DNA of 64,000 nucleotides, from NCBI GenBank assembly GCA_910575505.1, contig CAJTFK010000015.1, forward strand, positions 32,403-96,402. The letters run 5' to 3'. This document shows, piece by piece, positions 16,515-25,289 of this stretch. This DNA is from Oscillospiraceae bacterium. Lineage in GTDB: Bacteria; Bacillota; Clostridia; Oscillospirales; Oscillospiraceae. Below the pieces are notes generated by a model that was not told the origin of the DNA, made no database searches, and saw only the letters and a list, made by a program, of their open reading frames with translations. The position numbers and the translations under genes are program-made. Each line of letters starts with the position of its first letter. The first letter of the stretch is position 1.

Positions 16515-17975
16515 TTATTCGCCGTGATTCTCGCCGCCCTCGGGCTTTTCGGCGTCCTCAGTCTTTTTCTTCCGGGTCCGCTTGGGCTTTTCGGCCGCCT
16601 CGTCGGCAGGGGCCTCCTCGGTTTTCTTCTTCCGGGTCCGCTTGGGCTTTTCAGCGGAGGCCTCCTCGGCGGGAGCCTCCTCAGCGGGCTTTTCCTCCGG
16701 CTTGACGGCGGTAGCGTTCTCCACCACGATATCCACGGCCTTGCGGCTGCACAGCTGATCCCGGATGGTATCGGTCTGGAGATACTTCTTCACCATCTCC
16801 ACGTCCATGCCGAACTGGTCGGCCATCCGCTTGAACTCGGCCTCCACGTCCTCATCGCTGACGGTGATGTTTTCCGCCTTGATGATGGCGGCCACGGCCA
16901 GATCCATCCGAACCTGCCGCAGGGCGGGCTCCCTGGCGTCCTCCAGAATCTTGGCCTCGCTCATGCCGGTCAGCTGGAGATACTGGTCATAGGGGATGCC
17001 CTGCTGGGCCACCTGGGACTTGAAGTTCTCCAGGAACTGCCGGGCCTGTCCCTCCACCATGGCATCGGGAACCTCGGCGGTAACGCCCTCGGCCACCTGG
17101 GTCATCAGCTCGTCTTCAAACTCCCGGTCAATCTCCTTCTGCCGCTCCTCACTGATTTTCTTCTCCAGGTCGGCCTTCAGCTCCTCCAGGGTGTCGAACT
17201 CGCTGACGTCCTTGGCAAAGTCGTCGTCCATGGCCGGGACTTCCTTCTCCTTGACGCTGCTGCACTTCACCTTGAAGACCACCGCCTTGCCGGCCAGGTC
17301 CGCATGGTAATCCTCGGGGAAGGTGATGTCGATATCTTTTTCGTCGCCGGCCTTCATGCCCACGACCTGCTCCTCAAAGCCGGGGACAAAGCTGCCGGAG
17401 CCCAGCTCCAGACTGTGGTTGGTCCCCTTGCCGCCGTCAAAGGGCTTGCCGTCCAGGAAGCCCTCGAAGTCGATCACAGCGGTATCGCCCTCTCTGGCCT
17501 CCCGCTCCACGGTCTCCAACCGGGTATTCCGGTCGGCCAGGGCCTTCAGGCGGCGCTCCACATCCTCGGCAGCCACCGACAGCTCCGCCTTGGGGGCGGA
17601 CAGGCCCTTGTACTGGCCCAGTGTCACCTCGGGATACACGGGTGCGACAGCCTTGAAAGTGAAGCCCTGCCGGGTGCACTCACCCACCAGCTCCACGGAG
17701 GGGTATCCCACTACCGGAAGCTCCTTTTCCTTCACAGCCGCCTCATAGGCGTCGGGGAAGGCAATGTTGATGGCCTCGTCAAAGAAGACCGACGGGCCGT
17801 ACATGCCCTCGATGACCTTCCGGGGAGCCTTGCCGGGACGGAAGCCAGGCACGTTGATCTTGCCCCTCATCTTCCGATACGCCTTTTCCATGGCGGCTTC
17901 AAAGGCCTCCGCCTCCACCTCAATGGTCAGCGCAACCTGACTTTTCTCAACTTTTTCACAGCTTTTCACACTCAT
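16515..17975 (-). CDS. tig: Trigger factor with basic repeat tail
   Basis: This ribosome-associated chaperone and peptidyl-prolyl isomerase (486 aa) has the ribosome-binding domain with the GFRPGKAPRKVIE signature near residue 43, a central FKBP-type domain (about 150-245) and the helical C-domain. It exceeds the usual 430 residues because of a 60-residue tail rich in Glu, Ala and Pro with two copies of EKPKRTRKKKTE. The ATG at 17975 gives MSVKSCEKVEKS; a start 7 codons upstream lacks a ribosome-binding site. It heads the tig-clpP-clpX-lon-engB block. Confidence 0.95.
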   Translation of the reverse strand: MSVKSCEKVEKSQVALTIEVEAEAFEAAMEKAYRKMRGKINVPGFRPGKAPRKVIEGMYGPSVFFDEAINIAFPDAYEAAVKEKELPVVGYPSVELVGECTRQGFTFKAVAPVYPEVTLGQYKGLSAPKAELSVAAEDVERRLKALADRNTRLETVEREAREGDTAVIDFEGFLDGKPFDGGKGTNHSLELGSGSFVPGFEEQVVGMKAGDEKDIDITFPEDYHADLAGKAVVFKVKCSSVKEKEVPAMDDDFAKDVSEFDTLEELKADLEKKISEERQKEIDREFEDELMTQVAEGVTAEVPDAMVEGQARQFLENFKSQVAQQGIPYDQYLQLTGMSEAKILEDAREPALRQVRMDLAVAAIIKAENITVSDEDVEAEFKRMADQFGMDVEMVKKYLQTDTIRDQLCSRKAVDIVVENATAVKPEEKPAEEAPAEEASAEKPKRTRKKKTEEAPADEAAEKPKRTRKKKTEDAEKPEGGENHGE

Positions 17976-18065
17976 GATGTCTTTTCCTCCGTTCATCGCC
18001 GGCTGACAGCCGGTGCAAGATGGTATTTTAACAGAAAAATTTCAAAAATGCCAGTCTTTTTTCCA

Positions 18066-18746
18066 TCAATCGCAAATTTTTTTCGGAACAAAACCCAAAT
18101 GGTCGGCGGAGATCAGGGAAAAATCCGTCCCGTCCCGTTTTCCCTCCCATCTCCGGCGGATGGCATAGCCGTGGAGATGCCCGTAGCAGCAGAGCCGGAC
18201 CCGGTATTTTTCCAGTGTTTCCAGAATCTCCGGGCACTCATAGCCCTGGTAGAGAGGCGGATAGTGCAGGAAGCAGAGGGCGGGGCGGTCCCCCGCCGCC
18301 TTCAATGAGGTCTCCAGACGCCCCACCTCACGGTTCAGCACCTTTATATTATGGGCGTCCTCCTCCAGAAACCAGCCCCGGGTTCCGCAGACGGCAAACT
18401 CACCATAGAACACGCAGCCGTTGTGGAGCATCTCCAGGGTGCGGATGCCCTTCTCGTCAAAAAAGCGGTGGAGCTTGGCGGCGGTGGTCCACCAGTAGTC
18501 GTGATTGCCCTTGACCAGGTACTTTTGGCAGGGGAACCGGTCCAGAAATCTGAAATCGGCCTCCGCCTCCTCCAGCGTCATCCCCCAGGAGGTATCCCCC
18601 GCCAGCACCAGAACATCCCCGGCGTCCAGCCGGCCCAGGGACTCCGCGATGCGCTCCGTATAGCGCTCCCAGGCAGGGCCGAACACCTCCATGGACTTGT
18701 CCGCCGTCAGGGAGAGATGCAGGTCTCCCATGGCGTAGAGGGCCAT
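18066..18746 (-). CDS. Calcineurin-like metallophosphoesterase
   Basis: The 226-aa protein has all the metal-binding blocks of the family: MGDLHLS near residue 6, AGDTSWG near residue 48, KGNHDYWW near residue 79, LHYPP near residue 160 and GHLHG near residue 193. There is no signal peptide, so it acts in the cytoplasm. The substrate is unknown. AGGGG precedes the start. It lies between tig and the zinc-ribbon cluster on the same strand. Confidence 0.88.
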   Translation of the reverse strand: MALYAMGDLHLSLTADKSMEVFGPAWERYTERIAESLGRLDAGDVLVLAGDTSWGMTLEEAEADFRFLDRFPCQKYLVKGNHDYWWTTAAKLHRFFDEKGIRTLEMLHNGCVFYGEFAVCGTRGWFLEEDAHNIKVLNREVGRLETSLKAAGDRPALCFLHYPPLYQGYECPEILETLEKYRVRLCCYGHLHGYAIRRRWEGKRDGTDFSLISADHLGFVPKKICD

Positions 18747-18784
18747 AGGCGCCCCTCCTTTTCCGCGTTTTGCCGGGTCCGGCC

Positions 18785-19084
18785 TCAGCCGCCGGTTCCC
18801 GGGTTCTCTTCATCGTTATAGACAATGGTATGGCCGCAGTAGCGGCAGACGCCGCCGGTTCCCCTCCGGACTCTGGGGATGCTGGACAGGCTCTGTCCGC
18901 AGCAGGGACAGCGCAGCTTTTCCTGACACACCACCGCCCCGGCCAGAAACGCCCCGGGCAGCAGCCACGCCGGAAGCCCCGCCCCCAGCAGCAGAATCAG
19001 CGCGATGGACAGCGGCAGTCCCGCCGCGCAGACCCAATAGGCCCGGGCCCAGCTCCGTTTCAGCGGCTTGACATTTCGGTTCAT
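18785..19084 (-). CDS. Two-helix membrane protein with zinc ribbon (paralogue 3)
   Basis: The 99-aa protein begins with a basic VKPLKRSWARAYW segment, has two closely spaced hydrophobic segments (about 17-35 and 38-52), then a C-terminal domain with CPCC and CRYC pairs of a zinc ribbon and an acidic VYNDEE end. It is homologous to the next two genes upstream, so the three form a tandem paralogous set. A GAGGGAGGG ribosome-binding site precedes the ATG. Function unknown. Confidence 0.75.
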   Translation of the reverse strand: MNRNVKPLKRSWARAYWVCAAGLPLSIALILLLGAGLPAWLLPGAFLAGAVVCQEKLRCPCCGQSLSSIPRVRRGTGGVCRYCGHTIVYNDEENPGTGG

Positions 19085-19100
19085 CCCTCCCTCTTTCTCC

Positions 19101-19409
19101 TCAGTGCCGTTTCTTCTTTTTCTCCTTCCCCACCTCGTCGTCGTAGATGAAGGGCATTCCGCAGCGGGGGCAGTACACCGTTTTCTCGGAGGGCCGGGCC
19201 TGGGGCCAGCGGGGTTCCCCCTTGCCGCAGTACGGGCATTTCAGATGCTCGCTGCTGACAATGATGCCCACGATGCTGGCCGCGATCAAAATCAGGCAGA
19301 CGCCCCGGAGGGTGTCGTTGGAAATCAGCAGGCCCAGCAGCACCAGCGCCGCGATGGCTATGATGCTGAGCCAGTAGAGCTTTGCCCATTCCCGTTTCAA
19401 CGTTTTCAA
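19101..19409 (-). CDS. Two-helix membrane protein with zinc ribbon (paralogue 2)
   Basis: The 102-aa protein has the layout of its neighbours: basic MKTLKREWAKLYW start, two membrane segments (about 14-30 and 34-52), CPYC and CPRC zinc-ribbon pairs, an acidic FIYDDE motif and a lysine-rich end. The start codon is TTG and overlaps the stop of paralogue 1 (TTGA), so translation is probably coupled. Function unknown. Confidence 0.75.
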   Translation of the reverse strand: MKTLKREWAKLYWLSIIAIAALVLLGLLISNDTLRGVCLILIAASIVGIIVSSEHLKCPYCGKGEPRWPQARPSEKTVYCPRCGMPFIYDDEVGKEKKKKRH

Positions 19410-19711
19410 GACTGTTTCTCCCTTTCTTCTTCATCGTCATAGACGAAAGGCTTGCCGCACTGGGAACAGTACTGAGTTCTCCCAGAGGGAGCGTATCTCG
19501 GGGGGCGCGGACATCCCTTCCCGCAGTAGGGGCAGCTCAGCTTCAGGGTGCAGACGATCATGCCCGCCCCGCAGGCGGCCAGCAGCGCCATGCACAGCAG
19601 CCTGGATCCGCCGCCCGATACTCCACATCCCAGGATTCCAAACAGAAGCACCCCCGCCATGAACTGCCACCAGACCCGGGCCCATTTCCGTTTCAGCGTC
19701 TTGACCTCCAC
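19406..19711 (-). CDS. Two-helix membrane protein with zinc ribbon (paralogue 1)
   Basis: The 101-aa protein has the shared VKTLKRKWARVWW start, membrane segments at about 16-32 and 37-53, CPYC and CSQC pairs, and an acidic FVYDDEEE tail. The start is a GTG at 19711 by alignment with the paralogues. It lies 18 bp after thrC and may be expressed with it. Function unknown; membrane-anchored zinc-ribbon sensors or assembly factors are possibilities. Confidence 0.72.
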   Translation of the reverse strand: MEVKTLKRKWARVWWQFMAGVLLFGILGCGVSGGGSRLLCMALLAACGAGMIVCTLKLSCPYCGKGCPRPPRYAPSGRTQYCSQCGKPFVYDDEEEREKQS

Positions 19712-19729
19712 TCTTCCCCGCCTCTTTTC

Positions 19730-21217
19730 TTATTTCAGAAAATCCAGCACCACGCCATCCATCTCTGCCTTCTCCGCCGTCAGATCGAAGCGGGGGGCCT
19801 TGCCCTTCAGGGCCGCCAGGCGTTTCGGGATTGCAACGCCGGTCTTCCCGTGCAGCTGGTCCAGCAGCTCCACGCCGCTGCCCCGGGGAGTCTCCCCAAT
19901 GGCCTCCAGCACGTGGTCGCAGAACTTATAGGGGGAGGCGGTGGAGACGAAGACCGTCGGCGTCCCGTCCCCGGTGGCAGCCCGGTACTGCTCCATCACC
20001 TGGGCGGCCACGGCGGTGTGGGTGTCGATGAGATAGCCGTATTCCTTATAATACCGGGCGATGGTTTCGGAGGTGCCCGCCTCATCGCAGAACCCGGCCC
20101 AGAACTGTTCCCTCAGCGCCGCCTTGATGGTCCCGGACACCTCGTAGGTCCCGCTGGTGTTCAGAGCCTCCATATACCCCCGGACCTCAGCATCGTTCTC
20201 GCCGGAGAGGTCGAAGAGCAGCCGTTCCAGATTGCTGGACACCAGAATGTCCATGGAGGGGCTCATGGTGGTGTGGAAGGGCCGGTTCCTGTCATAGACG
20301 CCGGTGCGGAGGAAATCCGTCAGCACGTCGTTGCGGTTGGAGGCACAGATCAGCCTGCCAACCGGCAGGCCCATGCGCTTTGCGTAGTAGGCCGCCAGAA
20401 TGTCGCCAAAGTTGCCGGTGGGCACGCAGAAGTTCACTTTGTCCCCCATTTTGATTTCTCCGTCCCGGAGCAGGTCGCAGTAGGCGGAGATGTAATAAAC
20501 CACCTGGGGCAGAATGCGGCCCCAGTTGATGGAGTTGGCGGAGGACAGGAAATAGCCCCGGTCCGCCAGGGTCTTCCGGATGGCCCCGTCGGAGAAGATG
20601 CGCTTCACCCCGGCCTGGGCGTCGTCAAAATTCCCCGCCACGGCGCACACGCCTACATTCCGGCCCTCCTGGGTGACCATCTGGGCCTTCTGCACGTCGG
20701 AAACGCCGTCCCTGGGATAAAAGACCATGATTCTGGTCTGGGGCACGTCGGCAAAGCCCTCCATGGCGGCCTTGCCGGTGTCGCCGGAGGTGGCCACCAG
20801 GATGCAGACCGTCTTGTCCTCCCCGGTCTTCCTCAGGGCGGCGGAAAGCAGCTGGGGCAGCATCTGGAGCGCCATATCCTTGAAGGCGGAGGTAGGCCCG
20901 TGCCACAGCTCCAGGCAGTGGGTGCTGCCGTCCACCTTCCGCAGAGGCGCGGCGGCAGGATGGTCGAACTTATCGGGACCATAGGCGTTTTCCGCGAAGC
21001 CCAGCAGCTCTTCCTCGCTGTAGTCGGTGAGATACAGGGCCATGACCTTAGCCGCCCGCCGCTGGTAGGAGGCGTGAACCAGGCTGTTGAGGAAGTCCGC
21101 CCCAATCTGGGGAATGGTCACCGGAGTCAGCAGGCCGCCGTCCCGGGAGAGGCCCATTTTCACGGCCTCCGCCCCGCCGATACGCAGGGCGCTGTCCCGC
21201 GTGCTGTAGTATTTCAT
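19730..21217 (-). CDS. thrC: Threonine synthase
   Basis: This 495-aa PLP-dependent lyase converts O-phosphohomoserine to threonine. The PLP lysine lies in HGPTSAFKDMALQ near residue 113, and the phosphate-binding glycine loop SGDTGKAAMEG is near residue 156. Length and the N-terminal YYSTRDSALRIGGAEAV block fit the long ThrC class of Clostridia. AAGGAG precedes the ATG. Elsewhere in this window thrH (44371-44970) could supply or dephosphorylate related phospho-amino acids. Confidence 0.95.
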   Translation of the reverse strand: MKYYSTRDSALRIGGAEAVKMGLSRDGGLLTPVTIPQIGADFLNSLVHASYQRRAAKVMALYLTDYSEEELLGFAENAYGPDKFDHPAAAPLRKVDGSTHCLELWHGPTSAFKDMALQMLPQLLSAALRKTGEDKTVCILVATSGDTGKAAMEGFADVPQTRIMVFYPRDGVSDVQKAQMVTQEGRNVGVCAVAGNFDDAQAGVKRIFSDGAIRKTLADRGYFLSSANSINWGRILPQVVYYISAYCDLLRDGEIKMGDKVNFCVPTGNFGDILAAYYAKRMGLPVGRLICASNRNDVLTDFLRTGVYDRNRPFHTTMSPSMDILVSSNLERLLFDLSGENDAEVRGYMEALNTSGTYEVSGTIKAALREQFWAGFCDEAGTSETIARYYKEYGYLIDTHTAVAAQVMEQYRAATGDGTPTVFVSTASPYKFCDHVLEAIGETPRGSGVELLDQLHGKTGVAIPKRLAALKGKAPRFDLTAEKAEMDGVVLDFLK

Positions 21218-21258
21218 CTGAATCTACTCCTTTTTCAGGTTTTTGATACTCTGTCCGT

Positions 21259-21618
21259 CTATTCAAAGGCGTTTTCCAGATACTCCACCCGGAGTCCGCC
21301 CCGGCTGTCCTCGTACACCTCCGCCACATCGAACCGGACGGGCGGCTCCCCGCCGCCCCAGGCGGCCAGGTACAGCGCCGCCGTCCTCCGCAGCCGGGCC
21401 CGCTTCCGTTCATCCACGAATTCCCTGGGCAGGCCGATGGAGCCCGCGCCCCGGCGCTTTACCTCCACGAAGCACAGAATCCCCTCCGGCGAACGGGCAG
21501 CCAGGTCCAGCTCCCCGTACCGGCACCGCCACTGGCGGTCCAGAATCTCATAGCCCCGCTCTTCCAGATACCGGGCGGCCAGGGCCTCCCCCTGGTCCCC
21601 GGATTCCTTTTTTCTCAT
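21259..21618 (-). CDS. yraN: YraN family (UPF0102) endonuclease-fold protein
   Basis: The 119-aa protein is of the YraN family with a restriction-endonuclease-like fold: GDQGEALAARYLEERGYEIL at the start, GELDLAARSPEGILCFVEVK with the putative catalytic D, E and K near residues 36-54. Its ATG overlaps the rnhB stop (ATGA), the usual rnhB-yraN pairing. The cellular role is not established. Confidence 0.9.
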   Translation of the reverse strand: MRKKESGDQGEALAARYLEERGYEILDRQWRCRYGELDLAARSPEGILCFVEVKRRGAGSIGLPREFVDERKRARLRRTAALYLAAWGGGEPPVRFDVAEVYEDSRGGLRVEYLENAFE

Positions 21619-22238
21619 CTCCGCCGGGCCTCCCACTTTTTCAGAAAGGTCCTCCGGTGCTCCGGACAGGGGCCGTACTGGTCCAGGGCAGCATAATGGG
21701 CCCTGGTGCCGTAGCCCTTGTGTCCGGCAAAGCCGTACTGGGGATACTGCCGGTCCAGCTCGCCGGAAACAAAGCGGTCCCGGCTGACCTTGGCCAGAAC
21801 GGACGCCGCCGCGATGGAGGCGCTTTTCCCGTCGCCGCCCACCAGGGTCACATGGGGAGCGGTGATGGACACGCGGCTTCCGTGGTCCCGGTTGCCGTCG
21901 ATGAGGCAGAGGTCCGGTCTTATGCCAAGCCCGTCAATGGCCCTCTGCATAGCCAGCATCCGGGCGTTGAGGATGTTCATTTCGTCAATCTCAGCCGCCG
22001 TGACAAAGGCCGCCGACCAGGAAACCGCCTGAGCGGTAATCTGACCGTACAGGGCTTCCCGCCGCCTCGCGGTCAGCTTCTTGGAGTCGTTGAGGCCGGG
22101 AATATCCAGCTCCCGGGGCAGGATGACGGCGGCGGCGTATACCGGCCCCGCCAGAGGGCCCGCCCCCGCCTCATCCACGCCGCAGAGGCAGTCAAATCCC
22201 TGATTCCACTGTTCCCGTTCCGGGGCCCACAGGTCCAT
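21615..22238 (-). CDS. rnhB: Ribonuclease HII
   Basis: The 207-aa enzyme cleaves the RNA strand of RNA-DNA hybrids and initiates ribonucleotide removal. The catalytic acidic residues are visible in CGVDEAGAGPLAGPVYAAAV near residue 18 and in the LIDGNRD motif near residue 108. The start at 22238 follows AAGGAGGA; a longer open frame upstream is not family-like. The gene is coupled to yraN. Confidence 0.95.
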   Translation of the reverse strand: MDLWAPEREQWNQGFDCLCGVDEAGAGPLAGPVYAAAVILPRELDIPGLNDSKKLTARRREALYGQITAQAVSWSAAFVTAAEIDEMNILNARMLAMQRAIDGLGIRPDLCLIDGNRDHGSRVSITAPHVTLVGGDGKSASIAAASVLAKVSRDRFVSGELDRQYPQYGFAGHKGYGTRAHYAALDQYGPCPEHRRTFLKKWEARRR

Positions 22239-22413
22239 GGCCCGTTCCTCCTTTTTCACACCGTCTCCAAATCCGGCAGCAAACAGCCCGTTCACCAGGC
22301 AGCACATGCGGACCCCTGAGCCCCGGGAAACCCCGCTCCCGGAAAGGCGGCGGCATGGCTGCCCGGGCAGCCCGCCTTCCTCTCCGTCCGCCGCGCTCCA
22401 TGCCGTCTCCCCT

Positions 22414-22929
22414 CTATCTCCGGACCGCAAGCAGGCCCTTCCGCTCCAGCAGGGCCCGCAGCTCTCCATATCCCTGGTACATCCGCCGCACGGGAAAACG
22501 CTTCCCGTCGGGGAACTGAAAGAAAAAGCCCCACAGAAGAGGAATCACCGGCGGCTCGATCTCCCCCAGGTCCCGCACCGTCACACCATAGGACGCCAGA
22601 TCCCGCCAGCGGAGAGACCGGCGCTCCCGGCGGCTGAACACGAACACCGCCATCTCCTCATCATAGAGCAGATGGCCCGTGCCCAGATAGAAGGTCCGCC
22701 AGGCGAAATATACCGTGAAAGCGGCACAAACCACCACCCCCAGCCAGCAGGATATCTCGGCCACCCGCTCCCGGCCCGGCGCGATGCCCACCACAGCCAT
22801 CACCGATGGGTCCGCCGTCATCCGTCCCGTGAGAATCATCCACACGCCGCCAACGGTACACAGCGCGAAAAACACCCACACCAAACAGGCAGTCCCCCGG
22901 GTCAACCGCCCCGGCCCGACGCGCCTCAT
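22414..22929 (-). CDS. Membrane protein of unknown function
   Basis: The 171-aa protein has two predicted membrane helices (about 12-33 and 58-77) followed by a 90-residue cytoplasmic-type domain rich in aromatic and basic residues, with a PH-like layout (YDEEMAVFVFSRRERRSLRWRDLASYG). It sits directly after rbgA (ATG 2 bp beyond the TGA), so it is probably in that operon. I recognise no family with certainty. Confidence 0.7.
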   Translation of the reverse strand: MRRVGPGRLTRGTACLVWVFFALCTVGGVWMILTGRMTADPSVMAVVGIAPGRERVAEISCWLGVVVCAAFTVYFAWRTFYLGTGHLLYDEEMAVFVFSRRERRSLRWRDLASYGVTVRDLGEIEPPVIPLLWGFFFQFPDGKRFPVRRMYQGYGELRALLERKGLLAVRR

Positions 22930-22930
22930 C

Positions 22931-23815
22931 TCATTCCTCCTCCGGCGGAGCCTCCAGGGTAAAGCGCCCCAGCCTGCCGCCCCGAAACTCGTCCAAGAGG
23001 ATCTTTGCCATGCGCTCCGTGTCGATCTCTCCGCCGGATATCAGGAAGCCCCGCCGCCGTCCGGCGGTCTCCAAAAGGCGGCAGCCAAAGGCCACGTTGT
23101 TCTCCCCCTCTTCCCGCTCCGGAAGGGCGGGGAGCTTATAGCCGGTTTTCAGCGCCTCCGGGTAATGCTCCGCCAGAAAGGCCATCAAATGGCAGCCCAG
23201 GGTCTCCGTGTCCAGAATCTCGTCCTTCACCGCTCCGGTAAAGGCCAGGTTCAGCCCTGCCTGCCGGTCTCCCAGCTTGGGCCAGAGGATGCCGGGGGTA
23301 TCCAGCAAATCCAGGGAGGCATCCGCGTGGACCCACTGCTTGCCCCGGGTAACGCCGGGGCGGTCCGCCGCCCTGGCGGACTTCCGCCCGGCCACCTTGT
23401 TGATGAAGGTGGACTTGCCCACGTTGGGCACCCCCACCACCATGGCCCGAATGGGACGGCCCACCAGACCCTTTTCCTTCCACCGGGCAATCTGCTTCCC
23501 CAGAACCTGCCGGGCAGCGGGAACCATCCGGCTCACGCCGCTGCCGGAACGGGCGTCCGCCGTCACAGCCATGATGCCCTGCCCCTTTGTGAAGCAGTCC
23601 GCCCAGACCTGATTCATCCGGGGGTCTGCCTGGTCCGCCCGGTTCAGAATAATCAGGCGGGGCTTCGCGCCGCAGATGGCGTCGATGTCCGGGTTGCGGC
23701 TGGACAGGGGGATGCGGGCGTCCACGATCTCCACCACGATGTCCACATGCTTCAGGTCCGCCTCAATCTGCCGGCGGGTTTTGGTCATATGTCCGGGATA
23801 CCACTGGATGTCCAT
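22931..23815 (-). CDS. rbgA: Ribosome-biogenesis GTPase RbgA/YlqF
   Basis: The 294-aa circularly permuted GTPase has G4 ILNRADQAD near residue 57, G1 GVPNVGKSTFINKV near residue 120 and G3 DTPGI near residue 165, after the MDIQWYPGHMTK start typical of YlqF. It acts late in 50S subunit assembly. The ATG is only a few bases beyond the stop of the upstream signal peptidase gene, which indicates one operon (lepB-lepB-rbgA-unknown-rnhB-yraN). Confidence 0.95.
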   Translation of the reverse strand: MDIQWYPGHMTKTRRQIEADLKHVDIVVEIVDARIPLSSRNPDIDAICGAKPRLIILNRADQADPRMNQVWADCFTKGQGIMAVTADARSGSGVSRMVPAARQVLGKQIARWKEKGLVGRPIRAMVVGVPNVGKSTFINKVAGRKSARAADRPGVTRGKQWVHADASLDLLDTPGILWPKLGDRQAGLNLAFTGAVKDEILDTETLGCHLMAFLAEHYPEALKTGYKLPALPEREEGENNVAFGCRLLETAGRRRGFLISGGEIDTERMAKILLDEFRGGRLGRFTLEAPPEEE

Positions 23816-23816
23816 A

Positions 23817-24428
23817 TCAGGCGATTCCTCCGATCCGCCGGTAATTCCGTTCCCCTGTCGCAGCGTCCGGCCCCGGAAAGGCCACAAGCACCGCCCGCCC
23901 GATGAGATAGCGGGTGTCCACGGTGCCCAGCCGGATATCCCGGCTGTCGTTGCTGTGGTTTCGGTTGTCCCCCATGACAAAGACGCTGCCCTCCGGCACG
24001 GTGAGGGGGAACTCCGTGCCCTCCGCCGTATAGGTGGGCTCGTTGATATAGTCCTCATGGAGCGGCGTCCCGTCCACGAAGACGGTGCCGGAGAGAAAAT
24101 CAATGTCCACCACCTGGCCCTCCGTGGCGATGACCCGCTTGACAATCAGGCTGTCCATGAAGGACTCCTTCCGCAGCACCACAATGTCCCCCTGCCGGTA
24201 ATCCCCGCAGAGTCCGGCGTTCAGCACCAGCAGCCGGTCCCCGTCCTGAAGTGTGGGGACCATGGAATGGCCGTCCACGCCGATCAGGCGCATGACGAAG
24301 GTGAACAGCAGCACCACCGCCAGCACGGAGCACACCAGGGCCTGAACCCACTCGTAAATCTCCCGGCCTCCGCCTGTATTCTTTTCTGCCGTCTCCCCGC
24401 TCCAAACCGCTTGTCTGTCTCTTTTCAT
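23817..24428 (-). CDS. lepB: Type I signal peptidase (copy 2)
   Basis: The 203-aa membrane peptidase has a short cytoplasmic N-terminus, one membrane helix (about 27-47), the catalytic serine in GHSMVPTLQDGD near residue 55 and the lysine in LIVKRVIATEGQ near residue 95, plus the GDNRNHSNDSR box. It removes signal peptides at the outer face of the membrane. It follows a closely related copy, so the pair arose by tandem duplication. Confidence 0.93.
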   Translation of the reverse strand: MKRDRQAVWSGETAEKNTGGGREIYEWVQALVCSVLAVVLLFTFVMRLIGVDGHSMVPTLQDGDRLLVLNAGLCGDYRQGDIVVLRKESFMDSLIVKRVIATEGQVVDIDFLSGTVFVDGTPLHEDYINEPTYTAEGTEFPLTVPEGSVFVMGDNRNHSNDSRDIRLGTVDTRYLIGRAVLVAFPGPDAATGERNYRRIGGIA

Positions 24429-24465
24429 GGTTCTCTTTCTCCGTGCTGTCCTGATATGATGTGTG

Positions 24466-25065
24466 TTATGAGAGCGCCCCGGCCAGCGTCCCAATCCGCC
24501 GCCAGTCCCGGCGGTCCGTATCCGCCGTCTTTCCCGGAAGCAGCAGGCACACCGCCCGGCCTATGATATTCCGGGTATCCACCATGCCCAGGCTGGGCTC
24601 CCGGCTGTCCCGGCTGTCGTTCCGGTTGTCCCCCATGAGGAAAACGCAGCCCTCCGGCACAGTGGCGGGAAACACCGTCCCCTCCGCCAGGTGGGTGGCC
24701 TCCCGGATATAGGGCTCTTCCAGGTCCGCGCCGTCCACCGTGACCACGCCGGTCTCAAAATCAATGTCCACCGTCTGGCCCTCCGTGGCGATGACCCGCT
24801 TGACGATGGGCTCGCCGTTTTCAAAGCTGGCCTTGGCCGCGATGACAATGTCCCCCTGGCGGAACCCGCTGCAAAGCAGGCTGTTCATCACCAGCAGCAT
24901 GTCCCCGTCCTGAAGCGTGCTGCGCATGGAGCCGCCGGAGACGCCCACCACACGGGCGGCAAAGGTGAACACCAGCACCGCCGCCAGCACAGAGCACACC
25001 AGGGCCTGCATCCACTCATAAGCGCCCCGGTCCGTCTGCTGTTCGTTCTTTTCTTCTGGCTCCAT
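24466..25065 (-). CDS. lepB: Type I signal peptidase (copy 1)
   Basis: The 199-aa enzyme has a membrane helix near residues 20-42, catalytic serine in GGSMRSTLQDGD near residue 52, lysine in PIVKRVIATEG near residue 93, and the GDNRNDSRDSR box. Compared with copy 2 it has Arg instead of Val/Pro around the serine (SMRSTL vs SMVPTL), so the two may differ in cleavage preference. It is the first gene of the operon running to yraN. Confidence 0.93.
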   Translation of the reverse strand: MEPEEKNEQQTDRGAYEWMQALVCSVLAAVLVFTFAARVVGVSGGSMRSTLQDGDMLLVMNSLLCSGFRQGDIVIAAKASFENGEPIVKRVIATEGQTVDIDFETGVVTVDGADLEEPYIREATHLAEGTVFPATVPEGCVFLMGDNRNDSRDSREPSLGMVDTRNIIGRAVCLLLPGKTADTDRRDWRRIGTLAGALS

Positions 25066-25251
25066 TCCGCTCCCTCCAAATCCCGGCGTCTCCCGGTTCC
25101 CGCCGGGAAACGCAATGCAATCTTAATCAGTATACCAAATCTGTTCCCGAATCTCAATAGATTCTGCGAATTTTTTGCGCTTTTCCGGCTTCTTCAGCTT
25201 TCCGGCCCGCTGGAACGCTCCCCCAAACGCCCATTCCCCCGGGCCGCCAAT

Positions 25252-25282
25252 AAAAAAAGAGAGGCCCTGCCTCTCTTTTTTT
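25252..25282 (-). terminator. Rho-independent terminator of rplS
   Basis: AGAGAGGC and GCCTCTCT form the stem, followed by seven Ts on the minus strand, just after the rplS stop. The opposite strand is also A/T-flanked. Confidence 0.9.
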
Positions 25283-25289
25283 ATCTCGA

